Below, piece by piece: positions 39,789 through 49,795 of a stretch of DNA of 64,000 nucleotides. Position 1 is the stretch's first letter. Each line of letters starts with the position of its first letter. The position numbers were made by a program, and so were the translations under genes. The notes beneath the pieces were generated by a model. That model had not been told where the DNA came from, did not search any database, and worked only from the letters and a program-made list of their open reading frames with translations. Source of the stretch: an uncultured Pelagibacteraceae bacterium (GTDB lineage Bacteria; Pseudomonadota; Alphaproteobacteria; Pelagibacterales; Pelagibacteraceae); assembly GCA_902594705.1 (NCBI GenBank), contig CACJNI010000005.1:1-64000 (forward strand). Reading direction: 5' to 3'.

Positions 39789-40730
39789 ATGTCTAATATA
39801 CTTATTATAAAACATGGATCTTTAGGTGATATAGCTCAAGCAAGTGGTGCAATTCAAGATATATCTGATAATCATCCAAATGATGATCTTTATATACTAT
39901 CAACCAAACCTTATTATGATTTATTAAAAAAAAATCCAAATATAACTGATGTCATTTTAGATAAACGGCTCTCTAGGTTTAACTTAATTTATTTATATTT
40001 ATTAATGAGAAAGATAAAAAAATATAAATTTACTAAAGTTTATGACCTTCAAAATTCTAAAAGAACTAGTTTTTATAAAACTGTTCTATTTCCAAAAGCA
40101 ACATCAGATATTTGGTCATCAACAGAAACAACACTTCCTGAAGGAACTAGTAAGATTGATTTTGATAAAGACACTGTTCTAAACCGCTTTGAATATCAAT
40201 TAAATGTTTCTGGAATTAAAACCAATTACGTAACTAAACCAGACTTTTCTTGGAGCTGTGAGGATATTTCAGAAATCAAAAAAAAATATAATTTAAACAA
40301 ATATTTGATTTTATTTCCCTTTTCATCGTCTCATTTAACTATAAAAAGATGGCCATATTACAACGAATTGATAAAAAAAATTAAATCTACTTTTAGAGAT
40401 GAAATCCAAATTTTAATTGCTCCCGGTCCTAATGAAATCAAATTAGCTAATGATATTGATGCTAAAATTATTTTAGATAATGATAAAGCACTCAACATTT
40501 CTCAACTTTCAACATTAATAAAAGAAAGTTATTTTGTTATATCAAATGATACTGGGCCAGCACATATGGCTGCTCATTTAAATGTAAAAGGATTAGTTTT
40601 ATTTGGATCTCATACTACTGCTAAAAAAGTTAGTATTGAACGAGAACATTTTAAAGCAATTCAAGTTTCAGATTTGAACAAACTTTCAGCAGATAAAGTA
40701 TTTCAAAGAATGCAAGAAGCTGTCAATTAG
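39789..40730 (+). CDS. glycosyltransferase family 9 (heptosyltransferase-like)
   Basis: ILIIKHGSLGDIAQASGAI...VISNDTGPAHMAAHLNVKGLVLFG. Confidence 0.9.
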   Translation: MSNILIIKHGSLGDIAQASGAIQDISDNHPNDDLYILSTKPYYDLLKKNPNITDVILDKRLSRFNLIYLYLLMRKIKKYKFTKVYDLQNSKRTSFYKTVLFPKATSDIWSSTETTLPEGTSKIDFDKDTVLNRFEYQLNVSGIKTNYVTKPDFSWSCEDISEIKKKYNLNKYLILFPFSSSHLTIKRWPYYNELIKKIKSTFRDEIQILIAPGPNEIKLANDIDAKIILDNDKALNISQLSTLIKESYFVISNDTGPAHMAAHLNVKGLVLFGSHTTAKKVSIEREHFKAIQVSDLNKLSADKVFQRMQEAVN

Positions 40731-41802
40731 TTTTTCTAAATTTTGATAATAAAAAGGGTAAAAATAAAACTATTATAAAAATTCTTAAAAAGTGATGGTA
40801 GCTCACAAATATAGGATCAATGTTATAAGCAACACTAATAACAACCATTTCATGAATTCCTCCAGGAGCAAAACTTAAAAAAGTTGGGATAAATTCAAAC
40901 CCTATATATGTTAGTAAATAAGCAGTTATCATTGCAACAACTACCAAAATTGAACTAACAATTATTCCATGAAATATAAAAAATAATAATTCTTTAATTT
41001 TTAATCCGTTTAATCTTGTACCCAAAGCTGTTCCGAGAAATATAAATGCAATATTTATAAATACATCTGGGAATCTGGCATTAATTATTTCAAAGGTATA
41101 AAAAGCACCAGATAATGCCATTGCACCAACTAAAGTAGGTGATGGAATTTTATAATTTTTTAAGATGTTTGCAAAAATGAAACAGATTATTAATAAAAAT
41201 AATATTTCTAAAAAATATCTTTCGTTATAGATATTTTCATAATTGTAACCTGTCATTTCTGAGAACCCTAAATTATTAATAAAAAAAATAGGAACAAAAC
41301 TTACAATAAATATCACTCTAGTAGCCTGAGGGATCAAAACACCTTTATCATTTTTACTTTTACCAAATTCTAATAAAGCAGCAGATATTGGAACAAATGC
41401 ACCTGGAAGAGCTGCTAAAACTGAAATGAATTTACTAAATTTACAAACTTTAAAAAAATAATAACCAGCAAGAATAGTACTGACTATTGTACAGATTAAC
41501 ATCGCTAATGACGAAAAAATCCATAGATGAATTTTATATAATAATGTTACATTTAAAGTTCCACCTAGAATTATACCAACAATTAAAAATATAGGATTTA
41601 ATAGTTTAGTTGGAAAAACTATTTTAAAATTTGTTAATGCGAAACATAAATTTAAACCTAGAGATCCTAATAACCAAGGCAAAGGTAGATTAATTAAAGT
41701 ACCTAAGTATCCACCAACAAGTCCTATAAATAAAGCTTTATGACTACCTATTAAAGCTAAAATATATTCCTTTATATTTTTGGAAAAATTATATTTGAGC
41801 AT
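40723..41802 (-). CDS. AbrB-family membrane protein (putative ammonia monooxygenase/AbrB duplication family)
   Basis: LPWLLGSLGLNL...LAALPGAFVPISAALLE...FAPGGIHEMVVISVAYNIDPIFVSYHHFLRI. Confidence 0.85.
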   Translation of the reverse strand: MLKYNFSKNIKEYILALIGSHKALFIGLVGGYLGTLINLPLPWLLGSLGLNLCFALTNFKIVFPTKLLNPIFLIVGIILGGTLNVTLLYKIHLWIFSSLAMLICTIVSTILAGYYFFKVCKFSKFISVLAALPGAFVPISAALLEFGKSKNDKGVLIPQATRVIFIVSFVPIFFINNLGFSEMTGYNYENIYNERYFLEILFLLIICFIFANILKNYKIPSPTLVGAMALSGAFYTFEIINARFPDVFINIAFIFLGTALGTRLNGLKIKELLFFIFHGIIVSSILVVVAMITAYLLTYIGFEFIPTFLSFAPGGIHEMVVISVAYNIDPIFVSYHHFLRIFIIVLFLPFLLSKFRKTN

Positions 41803-41863
41803 TGACTAAAATTTATAACTTATGTTTAATGATGGTTTCATAAATATAATAAGAGAGGAAATA

Positions 41864-42838
41864 ATGAAACTAATTAAAACTTTTATTTCAGTTTTATTCT
41901 CTGCTTTCCTTCTATTTTCATCAACAAGTTCATTTGCAGTTGAAAAATTACATTTTTTAATTGGCGGTGGTGCTGGTGGTGGTTGGGATGGAACTGCTAG
42001 AGGTACTGGAGAAGCATTAACAAAAGCTGGTTTTTTGAAAAGTGCATCATTTGAAAACATGTCAGGTGGTGGAGGTGGTAAGGCTTTGGCTTACCTAATC
42101 AATAACGCTCCAAAAGATACAGTTTTAGTTCAGTCAACACCATTGGTGTTAAGATCAATTACTAGACACAAAGGTTATGTAAAAGGTACTGGCACATTAT
42201 CTTATAAAGATGTTAAACCAATTGCGGGTGTAATTGGAGATTATGGTGCAATAGTTGTAGCAAAAAATTCACCTATCAAAAATTTCAAAGATGCAGTTGA
42301 TCAATATCAAAAAGATCCAAAATCAATAAAAATGGCTGGTGGATCTGTAAGAGGAAGCATGGACCATTTGATTGGTGCTTTAGCTTTCCAAGCAGCTGGA
42401 GCAAATCCAAACGATGTGATTTATGTTCCATACGATGCTGGTGGAAAAGCTCTTGCAGGACTTCTATCTGGAGAAACTCAAATACTTTCAACGGGTTTAG
42501 GTGAAGTAATGGGTGCTAGAGATCAAGTAAGAATAATTGGTATCACAGCTCCTGAAAGAGTAGGTGATGCACCAGAAGCTCCAACATTAAAAGAGCAAGG
42601 ATATGATGTTCAGTTTGTTAACTGGAGAGGTTTCTTTGCACCAAAAAGCATGAGTATGAGCGACTATAACAAAATTTCTAAAATGCTTGGTGATGTTCAA
42701 AAGACACCAGAGTGGGAAGCTGTTAGAAAAAGAAATGCATGGGTAAATATTTATAACCCAGGTTCTAAATTTGATGCGTTTTTAGAAAAACAAACAGTTG
42801 AAATGACAGCTCTGATGAAAAAACTTGGAGTAATATAA
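41864..42838 (+). CDS. tctC: tripartite tricarboxylate transporter substrate-binding protein
   Basis: Signal peptide, GGGAGGGWDGTARGTGEAL, VPYDAGGKALAGLLSGETQI; internal Met start at 41864. Confidence 0.9.
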   Translation: MKLIKTFISVLFSAFLLFSSTSSFAVEKLHFLIGGGAGGGWDGTARGTGEALTKAGFLKSASFENMSGGGGGKALAYLINNAPKDTVLVQSTPLVLRSITRHKGYVKGTGTLSYKDVKPIAGVIGDYGAIVVAKNSPIKNFKDAVDQYQKDPKSIKMAGGSVRGSMDHLIGALAFQAAGANPNDVIYVPYDAGGKALAGLLSGETQILSTGLGEVMGARDQVRIIGITAPERVGDAPEAPTLKEQGYDVQFVNWRGFFAPKSMSMSDYNKISKMLGDVQKTPEWEAVRKRNAWVNIYNPGSKFDAFLEKQTVEMTALMKKLGVI

Positions 42839-42862
42839 TCTTTATAGATTATTAAAAAATGT

Positions 42863-42909
42863 AAAGCAGTGAGAATAAGTCCTACAAAATTTATCTCACT
42901 GCTTTTTTT
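42863..42909 (+). terminator. strong intrinsic-terminator-like hairpin overlapping the tctB start codon
   Basis: aaagcagtgaga(a)taa ... ttatctcactgcttt then T-run; 12 contiguous bp plus 3 more after a bulge. Confidence 0.8.
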
Positions 42910-43339
42910 AGTTTTATCAGTATTTTATCTATACACTGCATACAACATTCAAGTGTTTGCGTTTGATGAGAACGCACCATTCAATGCTAGGACTTTTCCA
43001 ATATATTTAGGTTGGGCTGGAATAATTTTATCAAGTTTAAAAATAATATTACCTGAAAAAGTTACTACAGAGGTAAATCATAAACACTTAGATTATAAAA
43101 GTATAATCTATCTAATAATTATCTCACTAATATATGCAGCTGTAATTTTGAAAATTGGATATTTTATATCTACTTCTTTATTTCTTTTTGCATCTTACTA
43201 TTTCCTAGGTGAAAGAAGATGGGGTTTGATGTTTATTTTATCTTTTCCATTTGTTGCTGCATTTATGTATTTATTACATGGTTTACTAAATATTTATCTG
43301 CGTGATCCATTTTTAAAATACATTGGAGTTATGGGATGA
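42869..43339 (+). CDS. tctB: tripartite tricarboxylate transporter small membrane subunit
   Basis: Four TM segments, between tctC and tctA; GTG start inside hairpin. Confidence 0.85.
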   Translation: MRISPTKFISLLFLVLSVFYLYTAYNIQVFAFDENAPFNARTFPIYLGWAGIILSSLKIILPEKVTTEVNHKHLDYKSIIYLIIISLIYAAVILKIGYFISTSLFLFASYYFLGERRWGLMFILSFPFVAAFMYLLHGLLNIYLRDPFLKYIGVMG

Positions 43340-44835
43340 TTGAAGGAATACTTATCGGATTATCAACAGCTTTATCACTAACAAATATTCTAATGGTAAT
43401 GGTCGGTTGTTTTGCTGGAACAATAATTGGAATGTTACCAGGACTTGGACCAATGACTGCAATCGCATTAATGATACCAATTACTTATGGTTTTGATCCA
43501 TCAACTGGTTTAATTTTAATGGCAGGCGTTTATTATGGAGCAGTATTTGGAGGATCTACATCTTCAATTTTGTTAAATGCACCTGGAATACCAGGAACTG
43601 TTGCAACAGCATTTGATGGATATCCAATGGCACAACAAGGTAAAGCAGGTAAAGCTTTGGCAATAGCAGCTTATAGTTCATTTGCTGGTGGAACAATTTC
43701 TGCAATATTTTTATTAGTAGCAGCTCCTAGTTTGTCAAAAGTAAGTTTAGCTTTTAGGTCGCCTGACTATTTTGCACTAATGATTTTGGGTTTAACTGCA
43801 ATTTCTGCATTCTCATCTAAAGGACAGTTTTTAAAAGCAATGATGATGGTAGTTTTAGGATTAATGTTAGCAACTGTAGGACAAGACTCGTTGTCAGATA
43901 TCACAAGATTCACATTTAATAATATGAATTTAACTGATGGAATAAGCTTTGTATTAATTGTAATGGCAACATTTGCAATGAGTGAAGCTCTAACAATTAT
44001 TTTTAGAGGAAAAGATCCAAATAGAGCTGCAAAACAAATTTCATTAACAGAATTAGGTTCAATTAAAGTAAATAAAGAGGAAACAATCAAAATGGCTAAA
44101 ACGATACCTAGGTCATCTATATTGGGTTTTTTGATAGGTGTTTTACCTGGAGCAGGTGCAACAATTGCATCTTTCTTAGCATATGGAATGGAGAGAAATT
44201 ATGTAAACGAAGAAGAAAAACAAAAATTTGGAAAAGGTAGTGTTCATGGTTTATCTGCACCAGAAACTGCAAATAATGCTGCTTGCTCTGGATCATTTGT
44301 TCCATTACTAACATTAGGAATTCCTGGAAGTGGTACAACAGCTGTAATGCTTGGAGCTCTTTTAGGATTTGGTATTCAGCCAGGACCAAGACTTTATCAG
44401 ACAAACCCTGAAATTTTTTGGTCGGTTATCATGTCAATGTATATTGGTATGGTTGTACTTTTAATTTTAAATTTGCCGTTAATTCCCTATATCGCTAGAA
44501 TTTTAGCGGTACCTAGAAATTACTTAATCCCATTAATTTTATTTTTCTCAGTGACAGGAATTTATTTAATGTCATTTAATAATTTTGATATTTTTTTAAT
44601 GATAGGTATTGCAGTGGTTGCAACTTTTTTAAGGCTCTACGATTTTCCCATGCCACCTTTAATATTAGCTTTTGTACTTGGGGGATTAATGGAGGAAACA
44701 TTGAGAAGATCACTTTTAATAAGTGATGGGTCACCTAATTTTTTATGGGATAGACCAATAACTCTAATAATATTATTGATCACAATTACAATTGTTGGGT
44801 GGCAAATATTTTCAACTTTTAGAAAAAAAAATTAA
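43336..44835 (+). CDS. tctA: tripartite tricarboxylate transporter large permease
   Basis: GMLPGLGPMTAIALMIPITYGFDPSTGLILMAGVYYGAVFGGSTSSILLNAPG. Confidence 0.96.
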   Translation: MIEGILIGLSTALSLTNILMVMVGCFAGTIIGMLPGLGPMTAIALMIPITYGFDPSTGLILMAGVYYGAVFGGSTSSILLNAPGIPGTVATAFDGYPMAQQGKAGKALAIAAYSSFAGGTISAIFLLVAAPSLSKVSLAFRSPDYFALMILGLTAISAFSSKGQFLKAMMMVVLGLMLATVGQDSLSDITRFTFNNMNLTDGISFVLIVMATFAMSEALTIIFRGKDPNRAAKQISLTELGSIKVNKEETIKMAKTIPRSSILGFLIGVLPGAGATIASFLAYGMERNYVNEEEKQKFGKGSVHGLSAPETANNAACSGSFVPLLTLGIPGSGTTAVMLGALLGFGIQPGPRLYQTNPEIFWSVIMSMYIGMVVLLILNLPLIPYIARILAVPRNYLIPLILFFSVTGIYLMSFNNFDIFLMIGIAVVATFLRLYDFPMPPLILAFVLGGLMEETLRRSLLISDGSPNFLWDRPITLIILLITITIVGWQIFSTFRKKN

Positions 44836-45248
44836 ATATAAATTTTATCAGCTAGACCGTAGCAAAGAATTCCACTTAGCACTGTTAAAATTCCAGATGC
44901 AATGACACCTTCACTATTTGTTTTTTCGTTATGTCCAAGCTTATTGATATAAATTGTATAAATTCCAATTAAAAAATATAAAACGTTTTGAGCAAAGATT
45001 AGTGTAAAGAAACCCCATGTTCCAGCCAAACCATCTGCTTTGATCAACATTATGTAAAGTGCCACTAAAATTGATGCAATAAACGGTGCCCCAAAAAATC
45101 TAACCATCACTGCTGCAGAGTGATCTATATTATATTGATCTAAAAAAGACTTTGTTGCAACCACTGTTCTGAAAGCGTAAACCGCGTAAACAAGGAAATG
45201 AACAATGAAAATACTTAAATAAATTATTCCATTAAATTTATCTAACAT
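44832..45248 (-). CDS. membrane protein of unknown function
   Basis: Four hydrophobic segments; converges on tctA with 4-nt overlap. Confidence 0.6.
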   Translation of the reverse strand: MLDKFNGIIYLSIFIVHFLVYAVYAFRTVVATKSFLDQYNIDHSAAVMVRFFGAPFIASILVALYIMLIKADGLAGTWGFFTLIFAQNVLYFLIGIYTIYINKLGHNEKTNSEGVIASGILTVLSGILCYGLADKIYI

Positions 45249-45257
45249 ATTTTAATT

Positions 45258-46340
45258 TTATAAGATTCCCTTGTATTTTTCAATTATCTTGTCCCAAAGA
45301 AAATTTTCAGAGTGCATTTTGCACTCTTTTCCAAATTCTACATACCTATTACCCTCAAATAAATTATCTATACTTGAATAAATTTCATCTAAACTATTTC
45401 CATCACAAATTAACCCTGTTTTATTATGAACAATTGCATCTGAAGCACCACCATCTTTACCACCTATAGACGGAATCCCATATTGTGCAGCCTCAATAAA
45501 AGAAATACCAAAGCCCTCAACTGAGGTTTTGTGAATTATTGATGGCATTATAAAAATATTTGATTTTGCAATTAATGCATTTTTCAATTCATTAGATATA
45601 TCGCTTAAAAATTTTACATATTTATCAAGTTTTAATTCTATCACTAATTTTTTCAAATTTTCTTCTTCATCTCCGTATCCTATACAAGTGTAGGTAATAT
45701 CAGGATATTTCTCTTTTAGATTTCGAATAGCCATAATAACTTTTTCATGATTTTTTCTTTTGTCAAATCTAGAAACAGTAATTAGCCTTTGTTTTTTTCC
45801 TTTAAGCATTTCTTCTGCTTGTTTAAGGTCATCTTTTGGAATTTCTTCAACGGGATCTACACCTGGATTTATGACTATTAATCTTTTTTCTTCAACTCCA
45901 AGTTTTAACGCTAAATTTTTCGTAAAGTTTGAGTTTGCAACTACATGGTCAACATTATTTAAAATTTCTAAAACTTTTTTGTTTAATCGAGATCCTTTAG
46001 GGTGATTAATTTCTTTAGAATGTATTAAACACATTTTCTTTTTTGGAGATTTTATAAGTTCTAAACTTTTCCAGTGATCTGCAATGATACAATTTACATT
46101 TTTATTTTCATTTAAATATTCATTTATTAGTAGAGATTTTCTATATTTTCTTAATAATTTAACTCCACTAACTCTTTCAATTGTAAATGAAACTTTATCA
46201 TCAAACTTTTTGTGATCTTCGTGATAATCGGCAAAAACTTTAACCATATCTAATTTTGATAATGATCTTGCTAGTCCCCACATTAGATTTTGCATACCAC
46301 CAACCTCGGGAGGGAAAGTTCTAGTTATTATTAAATACAT
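45258..46340 (-). CDS. glycosyltransferase family 4 (group 1)
   Basis: FPPEVGGMQNLMWGLAR...VVANSNFTKNLALKLGVEEKRLIVINPGVDP...EGFGISFIEAAQYGIPSIGG. Confidence 0.92.
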   Translation of the reverse strand: MYLIITRTFPPEVGGMQNLMWGLARSLSKLDMVKVFADYHEDHKKFDDKVSFTIERVSGVKLLRKYRKSLLINEYLNENKNVNCIIADHWKSLELIKSPKKKMCLIHSKEINHPKGSRLNKKVLEILNNVDHVVANSNFTKNLALKLGVEEKRLIVINPGVDPVEEIPKDDLKQAEEMLKGKKQRLITVSRFDKRKNHEKVIMAIRNLKEKYPDITYTCIGYGDEEENLKKLVIELKLDKYVKFLSDISNELKNALIAKSNIFIMPSIIHKTSVEGFGISFIEAAQYGIPSIGGKDGGASDAIVHNKTGLICDGNSLDEIYSSIDNLFEGNRYVEFGKECKMHSENFLWDKIIEKYKGIL

Positions 46341-46894
46341 TAATTAGATGACCACTTAATACCACAACCCATACTTGGGAATTGTTCTTCAGGACCTTTA
46401 CCTGTTTTTGAAACTTGTCTCATAGCAATAAATAAATCGCTATCTCCAGATCTGACAGGCTTTAGTTCTCTTAATTCTCTTATTCTTCCCCTATATTGGA
46501 GACCAAAATCTTTATCATAACCGAAAAAATCTGGAGTACATACAGCATCATATTTTCTTGCAATGTCTTGTGTTTCATCAATTAGGTAAGGAAAATTAAA
46601 CTTATGTTTAATTGCAAACTCTATCATTTTTTCAAAAGAGTCTTCTGGATAATTAATTGGATCATTAGAGCATATTGCAACTGAATTTATTCCTAAATCA
46701 CTAAGCTTAGTACAGTCCTCCACCACATCTCTAATAATTGCTTTTACATATGGACAATGATTACAAATAAACATTATCAATGTTCCATTTTCACCTTTGA
46801 TATCATTTAAAGATATTAATCTGTTCTCTGTAGATTTTAATTCAAAGTTTTCTGCTTTTTTTCCAAAATCACATACTGGTGTTTTAATAGGCAT
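46340..46894 (-). CDS. thioredoxin-like / redoxin family protein
   Basis: TLIMFICNHCPYVKAI (CxxC), VCTPDFFGYD. Confidence 0.85.
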   Translation of the reverse strand: MPIKTPVCDFGKKAENFELKSTENRLISLNDIKGENGTLIMFICNHCPYVKAIIRDVVEDCTKLSDLGINSVAICSNDPINYPEDSFEKMIEFAIKHKFNFPYLIDETQDIARKYDAVCTPDFFGYDKDFGLQYRGRIRELRELKPVRSGDSDLFIAMRQVSKTGKGPEEQFPSMGCGIKWSSN

Positions 46895-46914
46895 AATGTA
46901 ATAATATATAAATT

Positions 46915-47427
46915 ATGTTTTACGATTTGGAAGATAAAAAACCAAAAAACTCTGGCGAAAATTGGGTAGCACCAAATGCAACTATTATTGGAGATGTCAC
47001 ATTAGAAAAAAACTCTAGTGTTTGGTTTAATGCTGTAATTAGAGGGGATAATGAAAATATTCATGTCGGAGAAGGTTCAAATGTTCAAGACGGAAGCGTT
47101 TTGCATACTGACCCAGGTTGCCCTTTAAGAATTGGTAAAGACGTAACCATCGGTCATATAGTTATGCTACATGGATGTACAATTGGAGATAATAGTTTAA
47201 TTGGCATTGGAGCTGTCATTTTAAATAATGCCAAAATTGGCAAAAACTGCATCATAGGTGCAAAAGCATTAATAACTGAAAATAAAGAAATTCCGGATAA
47301 CTCACTAGTAGTTGGAGCCCCAGGCAGAGTAGTTAGAAAACTTACTGACGAAGAAATAGGTAAAATTACTGAGAACGCAAAACATTACCAAGATAATTGG
47401 AAAAGATACGTAAAAACTGTTTTTTAA
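46915..47427 (+). CDS. gamma-carbonic anhydrase family protein
   Basis: Left-handed beta-helix hexapeptide repeats; VIRGDNENIHVGEGSNVQDGSVLHTDPG, HIVMLHGCTIGDNSLIGIGA. Confidence 0.93.
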   Translation: MFYDLEDKKPKNSGENWVAPNATIIGDVTLEKNSSVWFNAVIRGDNENIHVGEGSNVQDGSVLHTDPGCPLRIGKDVTIGHIVMLHGCTIGDNSLIGIGAVILNNAKIGKNCIIGAKALITENKEIPDNSLVVGAPGRVVRKLTDEEIGKITENAKHYQDNWKRYVKTVF

Positions 47428-47428
47428 T

Positions 47429-47719
47429 ATGCCAGCAGGGTATGTAATTGCACAATTAAGAGTAACTAATCCAGAAAATTATAAAGAGTACATTGAAAAA
47501 GTTAATCCAATTGTAAAAAAATTTGATGGAGAGTTTTTGGTAAGAAATGGTGAGTATCAAATATTTGATGGTAAAACTAATTTTCCAAGAATAATAGTTC
47601 TAAAATTTCCAAGTTATGAAAGAGCGCTAGAGTGGTATAATTCGGAAGAATATAAACCTATAAAACAGATTAGACTCGATAATTCTGAAGGGACAAATAT
47701 AATAATTAGAGGAATATGA
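47429..47719 (+). CDS. DUF1330 family protein
   Basis: GYVIAQLRVTNPENYKEYIEKVNPIVKKFDGEFLVRNG...IVLKFPSYERALEWYNSEEYKPIKQIR. Confidence 0.9.
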   Translation: MPAGYVIAQLRVTNPENYKEYIEKVNPIVKKFDGEFLVRNGEYQIFDGKTNFPRIIVLKFPSYERALEWYNSEEYKPIKQIRLDNSEGTNIIIRGI

Positions 47720-48582
47720 AAAAAATATTATTAGCATTATTAATTACATTATTTAGTTCATCAATATTCGCATCAGATGAAAAGCCAGGTAGATTTTTTG
47801 AAGACCAACCAGATGTAACTGATGATTATCAAATTCATTTTATTTATTTTCTTGCAAAAAAAACAAAAGATAATGAAAGAGACATAAATGGCTGGATAGA
47901 AAAAGAAGCCAAAAAAATAGATGATTTATTTTTTAAAATGACTGGCGATAAGCAAAGATTAAAATTTGATTATAGACAAGATGGCAAACTAGATATCTCA
48001 TTTGTAAGAATGGATCGTAAAGCTAGAAAAGGTGGATGGAATGTTAATTATCCAGATTATTACTTGCAAAAACAAGGATTTAATAATCCAAAAAAATTAT
48101 ATTTCTCATTCACAGATGCGGCAAGCGGAGATGGAGGTCAAATGGGACCTCATCATGGATACTTGTTTATAAAAAGAGCATCAGGTCAAATTACTAAAAT
48201 TTCAATTCATGAATTACTTCATGGCAATGGTTTTGCTATGCCTTGTACCAAAGGAGTTAAAAATGGATCACATTTAACCACTGGTATTCTTAGTCAAAAT
48301 CTTTCAAAAAAATTTGGAAAAGGTGTTTACGATCACAATGATCCAACTTGTCCAGACTTAAAAGATTCAGTTTATTTAACTCCAACCTCAGATAATCCAT
48401 TTGATCCACTACAAATTGCTTGCGCTTTAGGTCAAAAGAAAAGAGGTAATCCTCCTGGAAATTATCAAATTCCAGCAAGATATACTCATAAAAAATTACT
48501 TAAAGGACGAAAAAATGAATGGTGTACTTATAAGTTAACTGAGTATGCCAAAGAAGATTGGTTCAAAAAATGGAAAGAATAA
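47716..48582 (+). CDS. secreted protein with HExxHxxG motif, putative metallopeptidase
   Basis: Signal peptide MKKILLALLITLFSSSIFA; IHELLHGNGFAMPC. Confidence 0.6.
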   Translation: MKKILLALLITLFSSSIFASDEKPGRFFEDQPDVTDDYQIHFIYFLAKKTKDNERDINGWIEKEAKKIDDLFFKMTGDKQRLKFDYRQDGKLDISFVRMDRKARKGGWNVNYPDYYLQKQGFNNPKKLYFSFTDAASGDGGQMGPHHGYLFIKRASGQITKISIHELLHGNGFAMPCTKGVKNGSHLTTGILSQNLSKKFGKGVYDHNDPTCPDLKDSVYLTPTSDNPFDPLQIACALGQKKRGNPPGNYQIPARYTHKKLLKGRKNEWCTYKLTEYAKEDWFKKWKE

Positions 48583-48597
48583 TCTTGTTAAAATTTA

Positions 48598-49011
48598 TTA
48601 TTTATCACTTAGTTTTAATATTTTAAAAGATAATTTTAATTTAGGAAATCTTTTGTTTAAAATTGCTTCAATTTTTTCAAATGAGTCTTTATGAATTTTA
48701 TTTTCTACAAGCGAACTAAATTCTTTTTTTCCATTTACTATTTTAGCTGCACCACAATCTTCGTGATTAATTACTATTAATTTACTTATATTATGTAACT
48801 TTATTGAAGTTGATAAATTATCCAAAAAGGTTGATTGCCATTTTTTAAATTTTTTAGAAGTTACTCCGATGGCAGCTCCAGCAATAGTAAATGAGCTATA
48901 TTTTCCAGTTAATTTTTTTTTCTTTAAATAATTAAAAACTTTCGGCTGAAACCTTGGATCCATACATGATAAAACCATAGCTTCATATTTTTTCATTAGG
49001 ATATTAGTCAA
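48598..49011 (-). CDS. short beta-carbonic-anhydrase-like protein
   Basis: VLSCMDPRF (CxDxR) and NHEDCGAAK (HxxC). Confidence 0.7.
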   Translation of the reverse strand: MTNILMKKYEAMVLSCMDPRFQPKVFNYLKKKKLTGKYSSFTIAGAAIGVTSKKFKKWQSTFLDNLSTSIKLHNISKLIVINHEDCGAAKIVNGKKEFSSLVENKIHKDSFEKIEAILNKRFPKLKLSFKILKLSDK

Positions 49012-49082
49012 GAATATTTACTATTATTAATACAAAATCAAGAATATAAATAATTTGTTTAAGTACTATTATTTAAATATTT

Positions 49083-49793
49083 TTAAAAAGGAATTCTGTA
49101 GTCAATTCTAAATTGAGTAATATTAAAATCAGCTTTATAACCTTCTGTCATACTTCTCATATGATCGTTATCACACTCTAAGATTAAATTTTCAATTGAA
49201 AAACCGTATCCTTTAAAAAAACCAGAGTTGACAAAAAAACCTAAATTAGGTGTAGCACCAAAACATTTAACAAATGTTTCAGCACCGCCAACTCCATATG
49301 TTCCTGAAATTTGAGCGTAGTTTGTATCTGATTGTAAACCTAAAAATGTAGAAGCATTTATTCCAATATAAGGCGTAAAATGATTAATTTTATCAAATCT
49401 ATAACTTGGTCCTATTTCTAATGCTATACCCCTAAAATGTATATCTGGAAAGTCTGATACTGAACCACCATCAAAAGTAATACTTGTGTCCACCGTATAA
49501 TGACGAGCAAATGAAATACCTGAATTAATATACAAATTATCATTTAGGTATTTATTAAAATCAATATTAAAGGAATATATTGTATTTAAACTATCATCAT
49601 TTAAAACTAGTCCTTTAACGTTGGTGCCAGGACTACCCACCACAGGAGTATGCATTCCTCTTACATTTTCCATAAAACCATTTCCAACAGCAATACCTAT
49701 AGATATTTCATTTTTACCTTCAGCAAAGACAAGACTATAGTTGGCAAGAAATATTAGAATTATCTTAAAAAAAATTTTTTTCAATTTTATCAT
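49083..49793 (-). CDS. outer-membrane beta-barrel-like protein
   Basis: Signal peptide, alternating amphipathic strands, C-terminal FRIDYRIPF aromatic residue. Confidence 0.65.
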   Translation of the reverse strand: MIKLKKIFFKIILIFLANYSLVFAEGKNEISIGIAVGNGFMENVRGMHTPVVGSPGTNVKGLVLNDDSLNTIYSFNIDFNKYLNDNLYINSGISFARHYTVDTSITFDGGSVSDFPDIHFRGIALEIGPSYRFDKINHFTPYIGINASTFLGLQSDTNYAQISGTYGVGGAETFVKCFGATPNLGFFVNSGFFKGYGFSIENLILECDNDHMRSMTEGYKADFNITQFRIDYRIPF

Positions 49794-49795
49794 TT

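Noticed and set aside
41806-42060. Minus-strand 84-aa ORF over the tctC signal peptide
   Set aside because: Antisense to a clear SBP gene; proline-rich translation comes from antisense of the Gly-rich GGGAGGGW segment.
43767-44404. Minus-strand ORFs within tctA
   Set aside because: Antisense to a strongly conserved membrane protein; no motif support.
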